Below, one piece after another: positions 57,112 through 64,000 of a stretch of DNA of 64,000 bases. The first letter of the stretch is position 1. Every line of letters begins with the position of its first letter. The DNA is from G965212025 sp965212025 (GTDB lineage: Bacteria; Pseudomonadota; Gammaproteobacteria; Poriferisulfidales; Oxydemutatoraceae), in contig OZ243039.1 of the NCBI GenBank assembly GCA_965212025.1, positions 1,302,001-1,366,000 on the forward strand, in the 5' to 3' direction. The notes below the pieces were generated by a model. It saw only the letters and a program-made list of their open reading frames with translations. It was not told the DNA's origin and did no database searches. The position numbers were made by a program, and so were the translations under genes.

Positions 57112-59751
57112 ATGAGTTACCAGGTACTTGCACGCAAGTGGCGACCCCGAACCTTCGCTGGAGTTGTCGGTCAGGAGCACGTCACACGCGCACTTTGCAA
57201 CGCGATCCGCTTGGGTCGTTTGCACCACGCTTATTTGTTTAGCGGCACACGCGGTGTTGGCAAAACCACGCTGACGAGGATTCTGGCTGCTGCGCTGAAC
57301 TGCGAGGAAGGAGTAGTGGTTGAGCCGTGCGGGAAGTGTGAGAGCTGCACAGCCATTCGCAACGGCAGATTTATCGACCTGATCGAGGTCGATGCGGCGT
57401 CCCGGTCCGGAGTTGAAGATATGCGGGATTTGCTGGATACCGTGCAATATTCACCCTCCGCTGCGCGTTTCAAAATCTACCTGGTGGATGAGGTGCATAT
57501 GCTTTCCAACAGCAGTTTCAATGCATTGCTGAAAACTTTGGAAGAGCCGCCAGAACATGCGAAGTTTTTCTTTGCGACCACCGACCCGCGAAAGGTTCCT
57601 CCCACAGTGCTGTCCAGATGCTTGCAATTTAATTTGATCCGCCTGTCGCATGGACGCATTGCGGACTACCTGGCAAATATGTTGACAGCTGAGGATATTT
57701 GTCACGAAAACGAAGCATTGCTGGAGATTGCGGTGGCTGCCGATGGCAGCATGCGCGATGCCTTAAGCCTCCTTGACCAAGCCCTTGCATACGGGGCAGG
57801 CGAACTCAACCAGGAAGCCGTGAGAAATATTTTGGGAATCACGGCCAGGGAAAGTCTTCCGAAACTGGTTAGAGCCTTGGTTGCCGGGGACTCCCAGGCA
57901 ATTTTCTCCGAGATAGGAGAAATGCACCAAGGCGCCACAGATTTTTCCGGCGCGCTTGATGACTTGCTGCATCTGTTTCACGAGATGGCTGTGCAACAAG
58001 CGCTGCCCGAAGCCACACCCTCACACCGTTTTCCACCCAAAGAAATCGCCTCTTTGAGCCGGTCTGTTTCCGCAAACGATGTTCAGCTTTATTACCAGAT
58101 TGCGGTCAAAAGCAGGAAAGATATGATTTTTCTCTCCGACCGCCGCAGCGTCTTTGAAATGGCGTTGTTGCGAATGCTTTGTTTCCGGCCACTGTTTACG
58201 CCAGTGGCAGTGCCGGCGGGAAGCCAACAGGCAACCTCTTCTGTCCATCCTGAAGGTGAGGGCACTGTCGTCAGCCGGAGAAATCGCGCAGCCGCAGCCG
58301 CAGTGCCAGACCGCAGGCAGGCAGCTTCCTCGGAAACTTCCGGAGACCCGGCTTCCACGAGACATGGAAGCGACAAAGAGACGAGCGCTGAAATCAGGGC
58401 TCTGGCAGCCAAAGACGCAGCAACGACTACGCAGGATCAAAAAGAAACAAGCCGCCCAAGTCCACCGAGTCGTCCGATCCCACTAAGTCCGCCACGTGCC
58501 CCCCTAACGCCTCCCGTTCAGCAGGAAGGTGACAAAGCGCCGAGCGATGGAGTCATGTCTATGGCAGCCAAAGACGCAGCAACGACTACACAGGATCAAA
58601 ACGAAACAAGCCGCCCAAGTCCACTTAGTCGTCCGATCCCACCTAGTCCACCTAGTCCACCGAGTCGTCCGGTTCCGCCACGCCCACCAAGTTCACCGAG
58701 TCCGCCAAGTCCACCGAGTTCGCCGGGTCGACCGATTCCACCTAGTCCGCCGAGTCGTCCGATCCCGCCAAGTCCACCACGTCCACCGAGTCCGCCGAGT
58801 CCGCCGAGTCCACCGAGTCTGCTAAGCAGACCGGTCCCGCCACGCATGTCTCTAACGCCTCCCGTTCAGCAGGGAAGCGACAAAGCGCCGAGCGATGAAA
58901 TCAAGTCTCTGGCAACCAAAGACGCAGCAACGACTACACAGGATCAAAACGAAACAAGCCGCCCAAGTCCACCGAGTCGACCGATCCCGCCAAGTCGACC
59001 GAGTCCACCAAGTCCGCCAGGTCGACCGAGTCTGCTAAGCAGACCGGTCCCGCCACGCGTGTCTCTAACGCCTCCCGTTCAGCAGGAAGGTGACAAAGCG
59101 CCGAGCGATGGAGTCATGTCTATGGCAGCCAAAGACGCAGCAACGACTACACAGGATCAAAACGAAACAAGCCGCCCAAGTCCACCGAGTCGACCGATCC
59201 CGCCAAGTCCACCAAGTCCGCCAGGTCGACCGAGTCTGCCAAGCAGACCGGTCCCGCCACGCGTGTCTCTAACGCCTCCCGTTCAGCAGGAAGGTGACAA
59301 AGCGCCGAGCGATGGAATCAAGGCTCTGGTGGGTCAAGGCGCGGAATACTGGAAAAAGCTCGCTGACGAAATGTCTCTTGGCGGGGGCGCGCGCGAGTTG
59401 TGCCTGAATTCCATTTTTAAAGTCCTGGATAAAAATGAAGCAGTGGTCTTGTTGAGAGAAGAGAACCGTGGCCTTGCCACAGAAAGAATCTTTGGACAGT
59501 TTCGCGCCGCCTTGCAAAAGCGCTACGGGTCGAACCTGAAAGTCGATCTGCAAGTGTCTGATGCTGATGAGTGCGGAGAGACGCCAGAACAGGGGAAACA
59601 GTTGGAACTTGGGAAGCAACATGAAATGTTGCGAGATAACGTGATGAAACATCCGCTTGTTGAGATTTTGCGCCGCGACTTCGGTGCGACGGTAGTGGAG
59701 TCCTCAATACGCAAGCATAATGTGGAAAAGCCGAAGACCCCGGATGCCTGA
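57112..59751 (+). CDS. dnaX: DNA polymerase III subunit gamma/tau with expanded proline-rich linker
   Basis: The clamp-loader ATPase. The 879 residues start MSYQVLARKWRPRTFAGVVGQ and carry Walker A GTRGVGKTT, a Cys zinc module (CGKCESC), the DEVH box LVDEVHMLS and the sensor region. After domain III, residues from about 430 to 740 are four tandem units, each AAKDAATTTQDQ-ETSRPSP, then Pro-Pro-Ser and Ser-Arg-Pro runs, then LTPPVQQ and DKAPSD. The tau-specific C-terminal domain (YWKKLADEMSLGGGARELC) follows intact. E. coli tau has 643 residues, so the linker accounts for the excess. No ribosome site is obvious; the leader is occupied by 4.5S RNA. Confidence 0.95.
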   Translation: MSYQVLARKWRPRTFAGVVGQEHVTRALCNAIRLGRLHHAYLFSGTRGVGKTTLTRILAAALNCEEGVVVEPCGKCESCTAIRNGRFIDLIEVDAASRSGVEDMRDLLDTVQYSPSAARFKIYLVDEVHMLSNSSFNALLKTLEEPPEHAKFFFATTDPRKVPPTVLSRCLQFNLIRLSHGRIADYLANMLTAEDICHENEALLEIAVAADGSMRDALSLLDQALAYGAGELNQEAVRNILGITARESLPKLVRALVAGDSQAIFSEIGEMHQGATDFSGALDDLLHLFHEMAVQQALPEATPSHRFPPKEIASLSRSVSANDVQLYYQIAVKSRKDMIFLSDRRSVFEMALLRMLCFRPLFTPVAVPAGSQQATSSVHPEGEGTVVSRRNRAAAAAVPDRRQAASSETSGDPASTRHGSDKETSAEIRALAAKDAATTTQDQKETSRPSPPSRPIPLSPPRAPLTPPVQQEGDKAPSDGVMSMAAKDAATTTQDQNETSRPSPLSRPIPPSPPSPPSRPVPPRPPSSPSPPSPPSSPGRPIPPSPPSRPIPPSPPRPPSPPSPPSPPSLLSRPVPPRMSLTPPVQQGSDKAPSDEIKSLATKDAATTTQDQNETSRPSPPSRPIPPSRPSPPSPPGRPSLLSRPVPPRVSLTPPVQQEGDKAPSDGVMSMAAKDAATTTQDQNETSRPSPPSRPIPPSPPSPPGRPSLPSRPVPPRVSLTPPVQQEGDKAPSDGIKALVGQGAEYWKKLADEMSLGGGARELCLNSIFKVLDKNEAVVLLREENRGLATERIFGQFRAALQKRYGSNLKVDLQVSDADECGETPEQGKQLELGKQHEMLRDNVMKHPLVEILRRDFGATVVESSIRKHNVEKPKTPDA
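58405..59329 (+). repeat. Four in-frame tandem repeats within dnaX
   Basis: Units begin at about 58405, 58564, 58912 and 59125 with GCAGCCAAAGACGCAGCAAC or close variants (159, 348, 213 and 204 bases). All differ by multiples of three, keeping the frame. The second unit is enlarged by extra CCGAGTCCACC-type triplet runs. Confidence 0.9.
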
Positions 59752-59773
59752 CGGGCACGGGGGCTTCATTTTT
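59733..59773 (+). terminator. Intrinsic terminator overlapping the dnaX stop
   Basis: GAAG-A-CCCC (59733-59741) pairs with GGGG-G-CTTC up to 59767, enclosing an inner TGCC/GGCA stem, followed by ATTTTT. The dnaX stop codon (59749-59751) lies in the loop region. It separates dnaX from recR transcriptionally. Confidence 0.75.
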
Positions 59774-59787
59774 GTCTGGAGGCACGC

Positions 59788-60387
59788 TTGAAGGAAGACT
59801 CACTGCTGAAAAGGTTTGTTGATGCCTTTGTTTTTCTGCCCGGCGTGGGACGTAAAACAGCGCAACGCTACGTCTGCCACATCCTGGATCGGGATCGAGA
59901 AGGAGGGATGCACTTTCAGGAGGCGCTGAAAGAAGCGCTTGAAAACCTCAAGCATTGTGAGCAATGCCGCATGTACAGCGAGATGCCGCTGTGTAATTTG
60001 TGTTTGAACAGCAGCAAGCGAGACCATTCGAAACTGTGCGTGGTGGAAATGCCTGGAGACCTGATGGCCATCGAGGAAAGCACTGGATATTCAGGTCTTT
60101 ATTTCGTACTGCACGGCAAGTTGTCGCCGCTGGACAATATCGGGTCGGACGATATTGGTCTTGAGATACTTGAAGCCCGCCTGAAAGAAAAAACCATAAA
60201 GGAAGTAGTGCTGGCGACCAGCGCCACTGTGGAAGGGGACGTGACTGCGCTTTTAATCAGTGAAATGTGTAACCGCTTCGGTGTCACAAGCAACATGCTG
60301 GCCCGTGGTGTGCCAATTGGAGGTGATATAGAGCACGTAGACGCCACTACGCTTTTCCAGGCCTTTGAAAAACGAAGAAGCTTCTGA
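59788..60387 (+). CDS. recR: Recombination mediator RecR
   Basis: Acts with RecO and RecF in loading RecA at gaps. The 199 residues have the helix-hairpin-helix FLPGVGRKTAQRYVCHIL, the zinc finger CEQCRMYSEMPLCNLC, and the Toprim domain (LCVVEMPGDLMAIEES, VLATSATVEGDVTA), ending with a conserved ARGVPIGGDIEHVDATTL. The TTG start at 59788 is followed by KEDSLL. ybaB, normally between dnaX and recR, is missing. Confidence 0.95.
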   Translation: MKEDSLLKRFVDAFVFLPGVGRKTAQRYVCHILDRDREGGMHFQEALKEALENLKHCEQCRMYSEMPLCNLCLNSSKRDHSKLCVVEMPGDLMAIEESTGYSGLYFVLHGKLSPLDNIGSDDIGLEILEARLKEKTIKEVVLATSATVEGDVTALLISEMCNRFGVTSNMLARGVPIGGDIEHVDATTLFQAFEKRRSF

Positions 60388-60440
60388 GCTCCTTTGGAAG
60401 CGTTAGCCCGGAATATTAAAACGCCGGAGATTTGACCGGA

Positions 60441-61247
60441 ATGGAAGCCACAGACACAAAAGAGACGGGTACAGGGCAGGTACTGACCCGCGACCGCGTG
60501 CTCGTTGGAGTGATTTTTTTGTTACTCGGCGGCGTCGGCTGGGCGTACATGGTTTATATGATCTGGGCGATGTCCACGGGTGCCGCCTCCCTGTGGCTTC
60601 CGGTGCATCCGGCACCACCTGTTTGGGGAGCTTTTGATTTTGTGATCAACTTCCTGATGTGGGAGCTGATGATGGTCGCCATGATGTTGCCCTCCATGTA
60701 TCCGACTGTGACGTTTTATGCGGCAATCAGCCGCAACCGCTTGAAGCGAGGCCTGAGTTCCACCACCCCCGTGTTTTTTGTTTTGGGTTATCTGGGATCT
60801 TGGGGTCTGTACAGCATGGCCATGGTTCTGTTGCAGTGGCAGCTGTTGGGACACGGCCTGCTGGACAATATGCTGGAAAGTCGCAGTTACCTGCTAAGTG
60901 GCCTGATCGTGTTGGGAGCCGGCATTTATCAGTGGACACCCTATAAAGACGCGTGCCTGCGCTATTGCCGCTGGCCGCTTGGCTACCTGTTGTCCAATTG
61001 GCGGGATGGCGTGTGGGGTGCCTTGCGAATGGGGTTTAGGCACGGTGGATTTTGCGTGGGCTGTTGTTGGAGCCTGATGCTGATTTTGTTTGTGGTTGGC
61101 ATGATGAATATGCTTTGGCTGCTCGTGTTCACCGTTTTCATTTTGCTGGAAAAAACCGTTCTTCCCGAAAGACTGGGAAAAAGCATAGTCGGCGGGGTGC
61201 TTCTGATTTCGGGAGCGACGCTGCTGGCACTACACGTGCCCGGCTGA
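60441..61247 (+). CDS. DUF2182 predicted metal-binding membrane protein
   Basis: A 268-residue inner-membrane protein with about seven segments. DUF2182 hallmarks are present: WELMMVAMMLPSMYP in the second segment and HGGFCVGCCWSLMLILFVVGMMNMLW near the C-terminus, with the Cys pair and Met-rich faces thought to bind metal. ATG 60441 is preferred; a TTG three codons upstream is possible. Function is unknown. The 3' part of this gene is the source of the downstream tandem array. Confidence 0.87.
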   Translation: MEATDTKETGTGQVLTRDRVLVGVIFLLLGGVGWAYMVYMIWAMSTGAASLWLPVHPAPPVWGAFDFVINFLMWELMMVAMMLPSMYPTVTFYAAISRNRLKRGLSSTTPVFFVLGYLGSWGLYSMAMVLLQWQLLGHGLLDNMLESRSYLLSGLIVLGAGIYQWTPYKDACLRYCRWPLGYLLSNWRDGVWGALRMGFRHGGFCVGCCWSLMLILFVVGMMNMLWLLVFTVFILLEKTVLPERLGKSIVGGVLLISGATLLALHVPG

Positions 61248-61460
61248 CAGGATAGGAGTCGGAAGCCACTGCGTCCCGTCTGTCTTTCTGGTGCCAGCCA
61301 CCGCGGCGGCTGAAGTCGGGATTGTTTTCCCCGGGACAACTGTTGGTGGGACAGCTGTTCCAGGGATAGCTGTTATTTAGCGGGAACGATTTCCAAGCGG
61401 TAATTCGTGGCTCGATTTTCTGGCGTCCTGCCTAGCAGACTGGTGAATCTTTTCGGTTAG

Positions 61461-62014
61461 CTGCTAAGTGGTCTGTTCGTGTTGGGAGTCGGTATTTATC
61501 AGTGGACGCCCTATAAAGACGCGTGCCTGCGCTATTGTCGCTACCTGTTGTCCAATTGGCGGGATGGCGTGTGGGGTGCCTTGCGAATGGGGTTTAGGCA
61601 CGGTGGCTTTTGTGTGGGTGCTGGAGCCTGATGCTGATTTTGTTTGTGGTTGGCATGATGAATATGCTTTGGCTGCTCGTGTTCACCGTTTTCATTTTGC
61701 TGGAAAAAACCGTTCTTCCCGAAAGACTGGGAAAAAGCATAGTCGGCGGGGCGCTTCTGATTTCGGGAGCGACGCTGCTGGCACTACACGTGCCCGGCTG
61801 ACAGGATAGGAGTCGGAAGCCACTGCGTCCTGTCTGTCTTTCTGGTGCCAGCCACCGCGGCGGCTGAAGTCGGGATTGTTTTCCCCGGGACAACTGTTGG
61901 TGGGACAGCTGTTCAAGGGATAGCTGTTATTTAGCGGGAACGATTTCCAAGCGGTAATTCGTGGCTCGATTTTCTGGCGCCCTGCCTAGCAGACTGGTGA
62001 ATTTTTTCGGTTAG
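61461..62014 (+). pseudogene. Array copy 1: truncated DUF2182 3' end
   Basis: Lacks the first 150 codons and carries the shared deletions, which shift the frame before the last two membrane segments. A short frame at 61610-61801 (63 codons) restores the C-terminal SLMLILFVVGMMNMLW to HVPG segment behind a start codon. Closest to the intact gene in its tail (GGGAACGATT, AATTCGTGG). Confidence 0.8.
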
Positions 62015-62567
62015 CTGTTAAGTGGTCTGTTCGTGTTGGGAGCCGGCATTTATCAATGGACACCCTATAAAGACGCGTGCCTGCGCTATTTGTCGCTACC
62101 TGTTATCCAATTGGCGGGATGGCGTGTGGGGTGCCTTGCGAATGGGGTTAGGCACGGTGGCTTTTGCGTGGGTGCTGGAGCCTGATGCTGATTTTGTTTG
62201 TGGTTGGCATGATGAATATGCTTTGGCTGCTCGTGTTCACCGTTTTCATTTTGCTGGAAAAAACCGTTCTTCCCGAAAGACTGGGAAAAAGCATAGTCGG
62301 CGGGGCGCTTCTGATTTCGGGAGCGACGCTGCTGGCACTACACGTGCCCGGCTGACAGGATAGGAGTCGGAAGCCACTGCGTCCCGTCTGTCTTTCTGGT
62401 GCCAGCCACCGCGGCGGCTGAAGTCGGGATTGTTTTCCCCGGGACAACTGTTGGTGGGACAGCTGTTCCAGGGATAGCTGTTATTTAGCGGGAACGATTT
62501 CCAAGCGGTAATTCATGGCTCGATTTTCTGGCGCCCTGCCAGCAGACTGGTGAATCTTTTCGGTTAG
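62015..62567 (+). pseudogene. Array copy 2: truncated DUF2182 3' end
   Basis: As copy 1, with an extra T in CGCTATTTGTCG and one base lost in ATGGGGTTAGG. The 63-codon C-terminal frame is kept at 62164-62355. Confidence 0.8.
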
Positions 62568-63120
62568 CTGCTAAGTGGTCTGATCGTGTTGGGAGTCGGT
62601 ATTTATCAGTGGACACCCTATAAAGACGCGTGCCTGCGCTATTGTCGCTACCTGTTGTCCAATTGGCGGGATGGCGTGTGGGGTGCCTTGCGGATGGGGT
62701 TTAAGCACGGTGGCTTTTGCGTGGGCGTTGGAGCCTGATGCTGATTTTGTTTGTGGTTGGCATGATGAATATGCTTTGGCTGCTCGTGTTCACCGTTTTC
62801 ATTTTGCTGGAAAAAACCGTTCTTCCCGAAAGACTGGGAAAAAGCATAGTCGGCGGGGCGCTTCTGATTTCGGGAGCGACGCTGCTGGCACTACACGTGC
62901 CCGGCTGACAGGATAGGAGTCGGAAGCCACTGCGTCCCGTCTGTCTTTCTGGTGCCACCCACCGTGGCGGCTGAAGTCGGGATTGCTTCCCCCGGGGAAA
63001 CTGTTGGTGGGATAGCTGTTCCAGGGATAGCTGTTATTTAGCGGGAATGATTTCCAAGCGGTAATTCATGGCTCGATTTTCTGGCGCCCTGCCCGCAGAC
63101 TGGTGAATCTTTTCGGTTAG
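62568..63120 (+). pseudogene. Array copy 3: truncated DUF2182 3' end
   Basis: As copy 1, with several substitutions in the spacer (CACCCACCGTGG, GATTGCTTCCCCC). The 63-codon C-terminal frame is kept at 62717-62908. Confidence 0.8.
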
Positions 63121-63664
63121 CTGCTAAGTGGCCTGATCGTGTTGGGAGTCGGTATTTATCAGTGGACACCCTATAAAGACGCGTGCCTGCGCTATTGTGC
63201 TACCTGTTGTCCAATTGGCGGGATGGCGTGTGGGGTGCCTTGCGAATGGGGTTTAAGCACGGTGGCTTTTGCGTGGGCGTTGGAGCCTGATGCTGATTTT
63301 GTTTGTGGTTGTGGTTGGCATGATGAATATGCTTTGGCTGCTCGTGTTCACCGTTTTCATTTTGCTGGAAAAAACCGTTCTTCCCGAAAGACTGGGAAAA
63401 AGCATAGTCGGCGGGGCGCTTCTGATTTCGGGAGCGACGCTGCTGGCACTACACGTGCCCGGCTGACAGGATAGGAGTCGGAAGCCACTGCGTCCCGTCT
63501 GTCTTTCTGGTGCCAGCCACTGTGGTGGCTGAAGTCGGGATTGTTTTCCCTGGGATAGCTGTTGGTGGGACAGCTGTTCCAGGGATAGCTGTTATTTAGC
63601 GGGAATGATTTCCAAGCGGTAATTCATGGCTCGATTTTCTGGTGCCCTGCCTCGCAGACTGGTG
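63121..63664 (+). pseudogene. Array copy 4: truncated DUF2182 3' end, joining the intact YcfL-like gene
   Basis: The last copy. It has a six-base duplication (GTGGTT) adding two Val, so its frame is 65 codons (63269-63466). Its tail is the genuine 3' end of the minus-strand YcfL-like gene; homology to the other tails ends at CAGACTGGTG (63664). Confidence 0.82.
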
Positions 63665-63984
63665 TATGCCTCTGGTTTTACCGTCAGCTTTTTCCATTGT
63701 GCGTCCACACCAGATACCGGGATCAGCCTGCCACTTTCTTCAAACCAGCTAAATTTGTAGCTGATTGCTTCAGGCGAAGTGCCTATGCTCTTAAAACCGA
63801 TCTGTATCCTTTCCAGTTTCCCTGTTTTGCTGAAGATCGTGTGTGCAGCGAAGTCATCCACTGGCAACGACGTGAGTGTCCGATCAACATAGATGCCGGG
63901 CACAACTGCCGCTTGGCTGGTCTCCTGAGCGATTGAGTGCGTGACGGCAAACAGCAGCAAAAAAGCAGTTGCAAAAGGGGTCAT
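63592..63984 (-). CDS. YcfL-like (DUF1425) exported protein
   Basis: 130 residues with a signal peptide (MTPFATAFLLLFAVTHSIAQ) and the DUF1425 core: a strand carrying KLERIQIGFKS, then SYKFSWFEESGRLIPV and the ending MNYRLEIIPAK. It resembles E. coli YcfL, an outer-membrane-associated lipoprotein of unclear role, but no lipobox Cys is seen with this start. The true start might lie past the window edge. Its last 73 bases recur in each unit of the adjacent array. Confidence 0.7.
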   Translation of the reverse strand: MTPFATAFLLLFAVTHSIAQETSQAAVVPGIYVDRTLTSLPVDDFAAHTIFSKTGKLERIQIGFKSIGTSPEAISYKFSWFEESGRLIPVSGVDAQWKKLTVKPEAYTSLRGRAPENRAMNYRLEIIPAK

Positions 63985-64000
63985 GTTTTTGAAGTGCGCG

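Larger units (their letters stand above)
60891..63664 (+). repeat. Five-copy tandem array of a gene-end junction
   Basis: Each unit contains about 350 bases of the 3' part of the DUF2182 gene, the intergenic spacer, and about 73 bases of the 3' end of the opposite-strand YcfL-like gene. Units start (CTGCTAAGTG or CTGTTAAGTG) at 60891, 61461, 62015, 62568 and 63121, spacings of 570, 554, 553 and 553. Units 2-5 share deletions relative to the intact gene (loss of 12 bases after CGCTATTG, and loss within GGGCTGTTGTTGGAGCC), so they descend from one altered copy. Confidence 0.95.

Noticed and set aside
58430..58450. Possible programmed frameshift site in dnaX (CAAAAAG) that could make a short gamma form
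   Set aside because: The heptamer does not fit the A-AAA-AAG slip pattern in the right frame and no downstream hairpin or early stop is positioned as in E. coli.
58596..58847. Glycine-leucine-rich frame antisense to dnaX
   Set aside because: It is only the reverse reading of the Pro-Pro-Ser repeats; its regularity follows from the triplet structure of dnaX.
58405..59329. Repeats in dnaX considered as a CRISPR-like array
   Set aside because: Unit lengths vary, the spacers are themselves low-complexity and the frame is kept open throughout, so these are coding repeats.
60891..63664. Array considered as an insertion sequence or integron
   Set aside because: No transposase, integrase, terminal inverted repeats or target-site duplication; all of the sequence derives from the two flanking genes.

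Overview
The window reads as the chromosome of a thiosulfate-oxidising gammaproteobacterium. The gene blocks (uppS-cdsA-dxr-rseP-bamA-skp-lpxD-fabZ-lpxA, aspS-yebC-ruvC-ruvA, hflK-hflC-yjeT-purA-rnr-rlmB, rimP-nusA-infB-truB, grpE-dnaK-dnaJ, ffs-dnaX-recR) follow gammaproteobacterial order, and there is a complete soxXYZAKB cluster. No soxCD is visible, which fits the Sox variant that deposits sulfur. Whether the cell is free-living or a symbiont cannot be decided from this window. Several partners usually found in these blocks are absent from their places (ruvB, rbfA, rpsO, ybaB).

Layout: 1-9.5 kb, isoprenoid/lipid carrier, outer-membrane assembly and lipid A genes. 9.5-12.5 kb (minus strand), ggt, coaD and a WrbA-like flavoprotein. 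12.6-16.9 kb, fmdB, aspS, yebC, ruvC, ruvA. 17.1-19.0 kb, a stand-alone 16S rRNA gene with its own promoter, boxB/boxA-like leader, a 22-bp processing stem closing around it, and a terminator-like hairpin; no 23S, 5S or tRNA follows. 19.2-28.6 kb, L25, HflKC, HisZ, PurA, tRNA-Leu(CAG), RNase R and RlmB. 28.7-34.6 kb, psd, aroC, an MFS transporter, a HAD phosphatase, a PfkB kinase and truB. 35-39.5 kb (minus strand), infB, nusA, rimP. 39.5-43.3 kb, a gene-poor kilobase, a large membrane-anchored pentapeptide-repeat protein and a repeat-bearing spacer. 43.3-51.6 kb, a decayed porin copy, an intact OprP/OprO-like porin, soxXYZAKB, a HbpS/GlcG-like protein and a double thioredoxin-fold protein. 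52-56.8 kb, grpE, dnaK, dnaJ, dapB. 57-60.4 kb, 4.5S RNA, a dnaX whose linker is swollen by four proline-rich repeats, and recR. 60.4-64 kb, a DUF2182 membrane protein facing a YcfL-like gene, with the junction between their 3' ends repeated in a five-copy tandem array of about 553 bp per unit.

The likely working unit of most interest is porin-sox: the intact porin ends 25 bases before soxX and the following genes overlap or nearly touch, so outer-membrane anion entry, periplasmic thiosulfate oxidation and thiol maintenance are probably co-expressed. The most unusual structures are the gene-end tandem array, the monocistronic 16S gene with base-pair-preserving substitutions at normally invariant positions, and the repeat-expanded DnaX linker.
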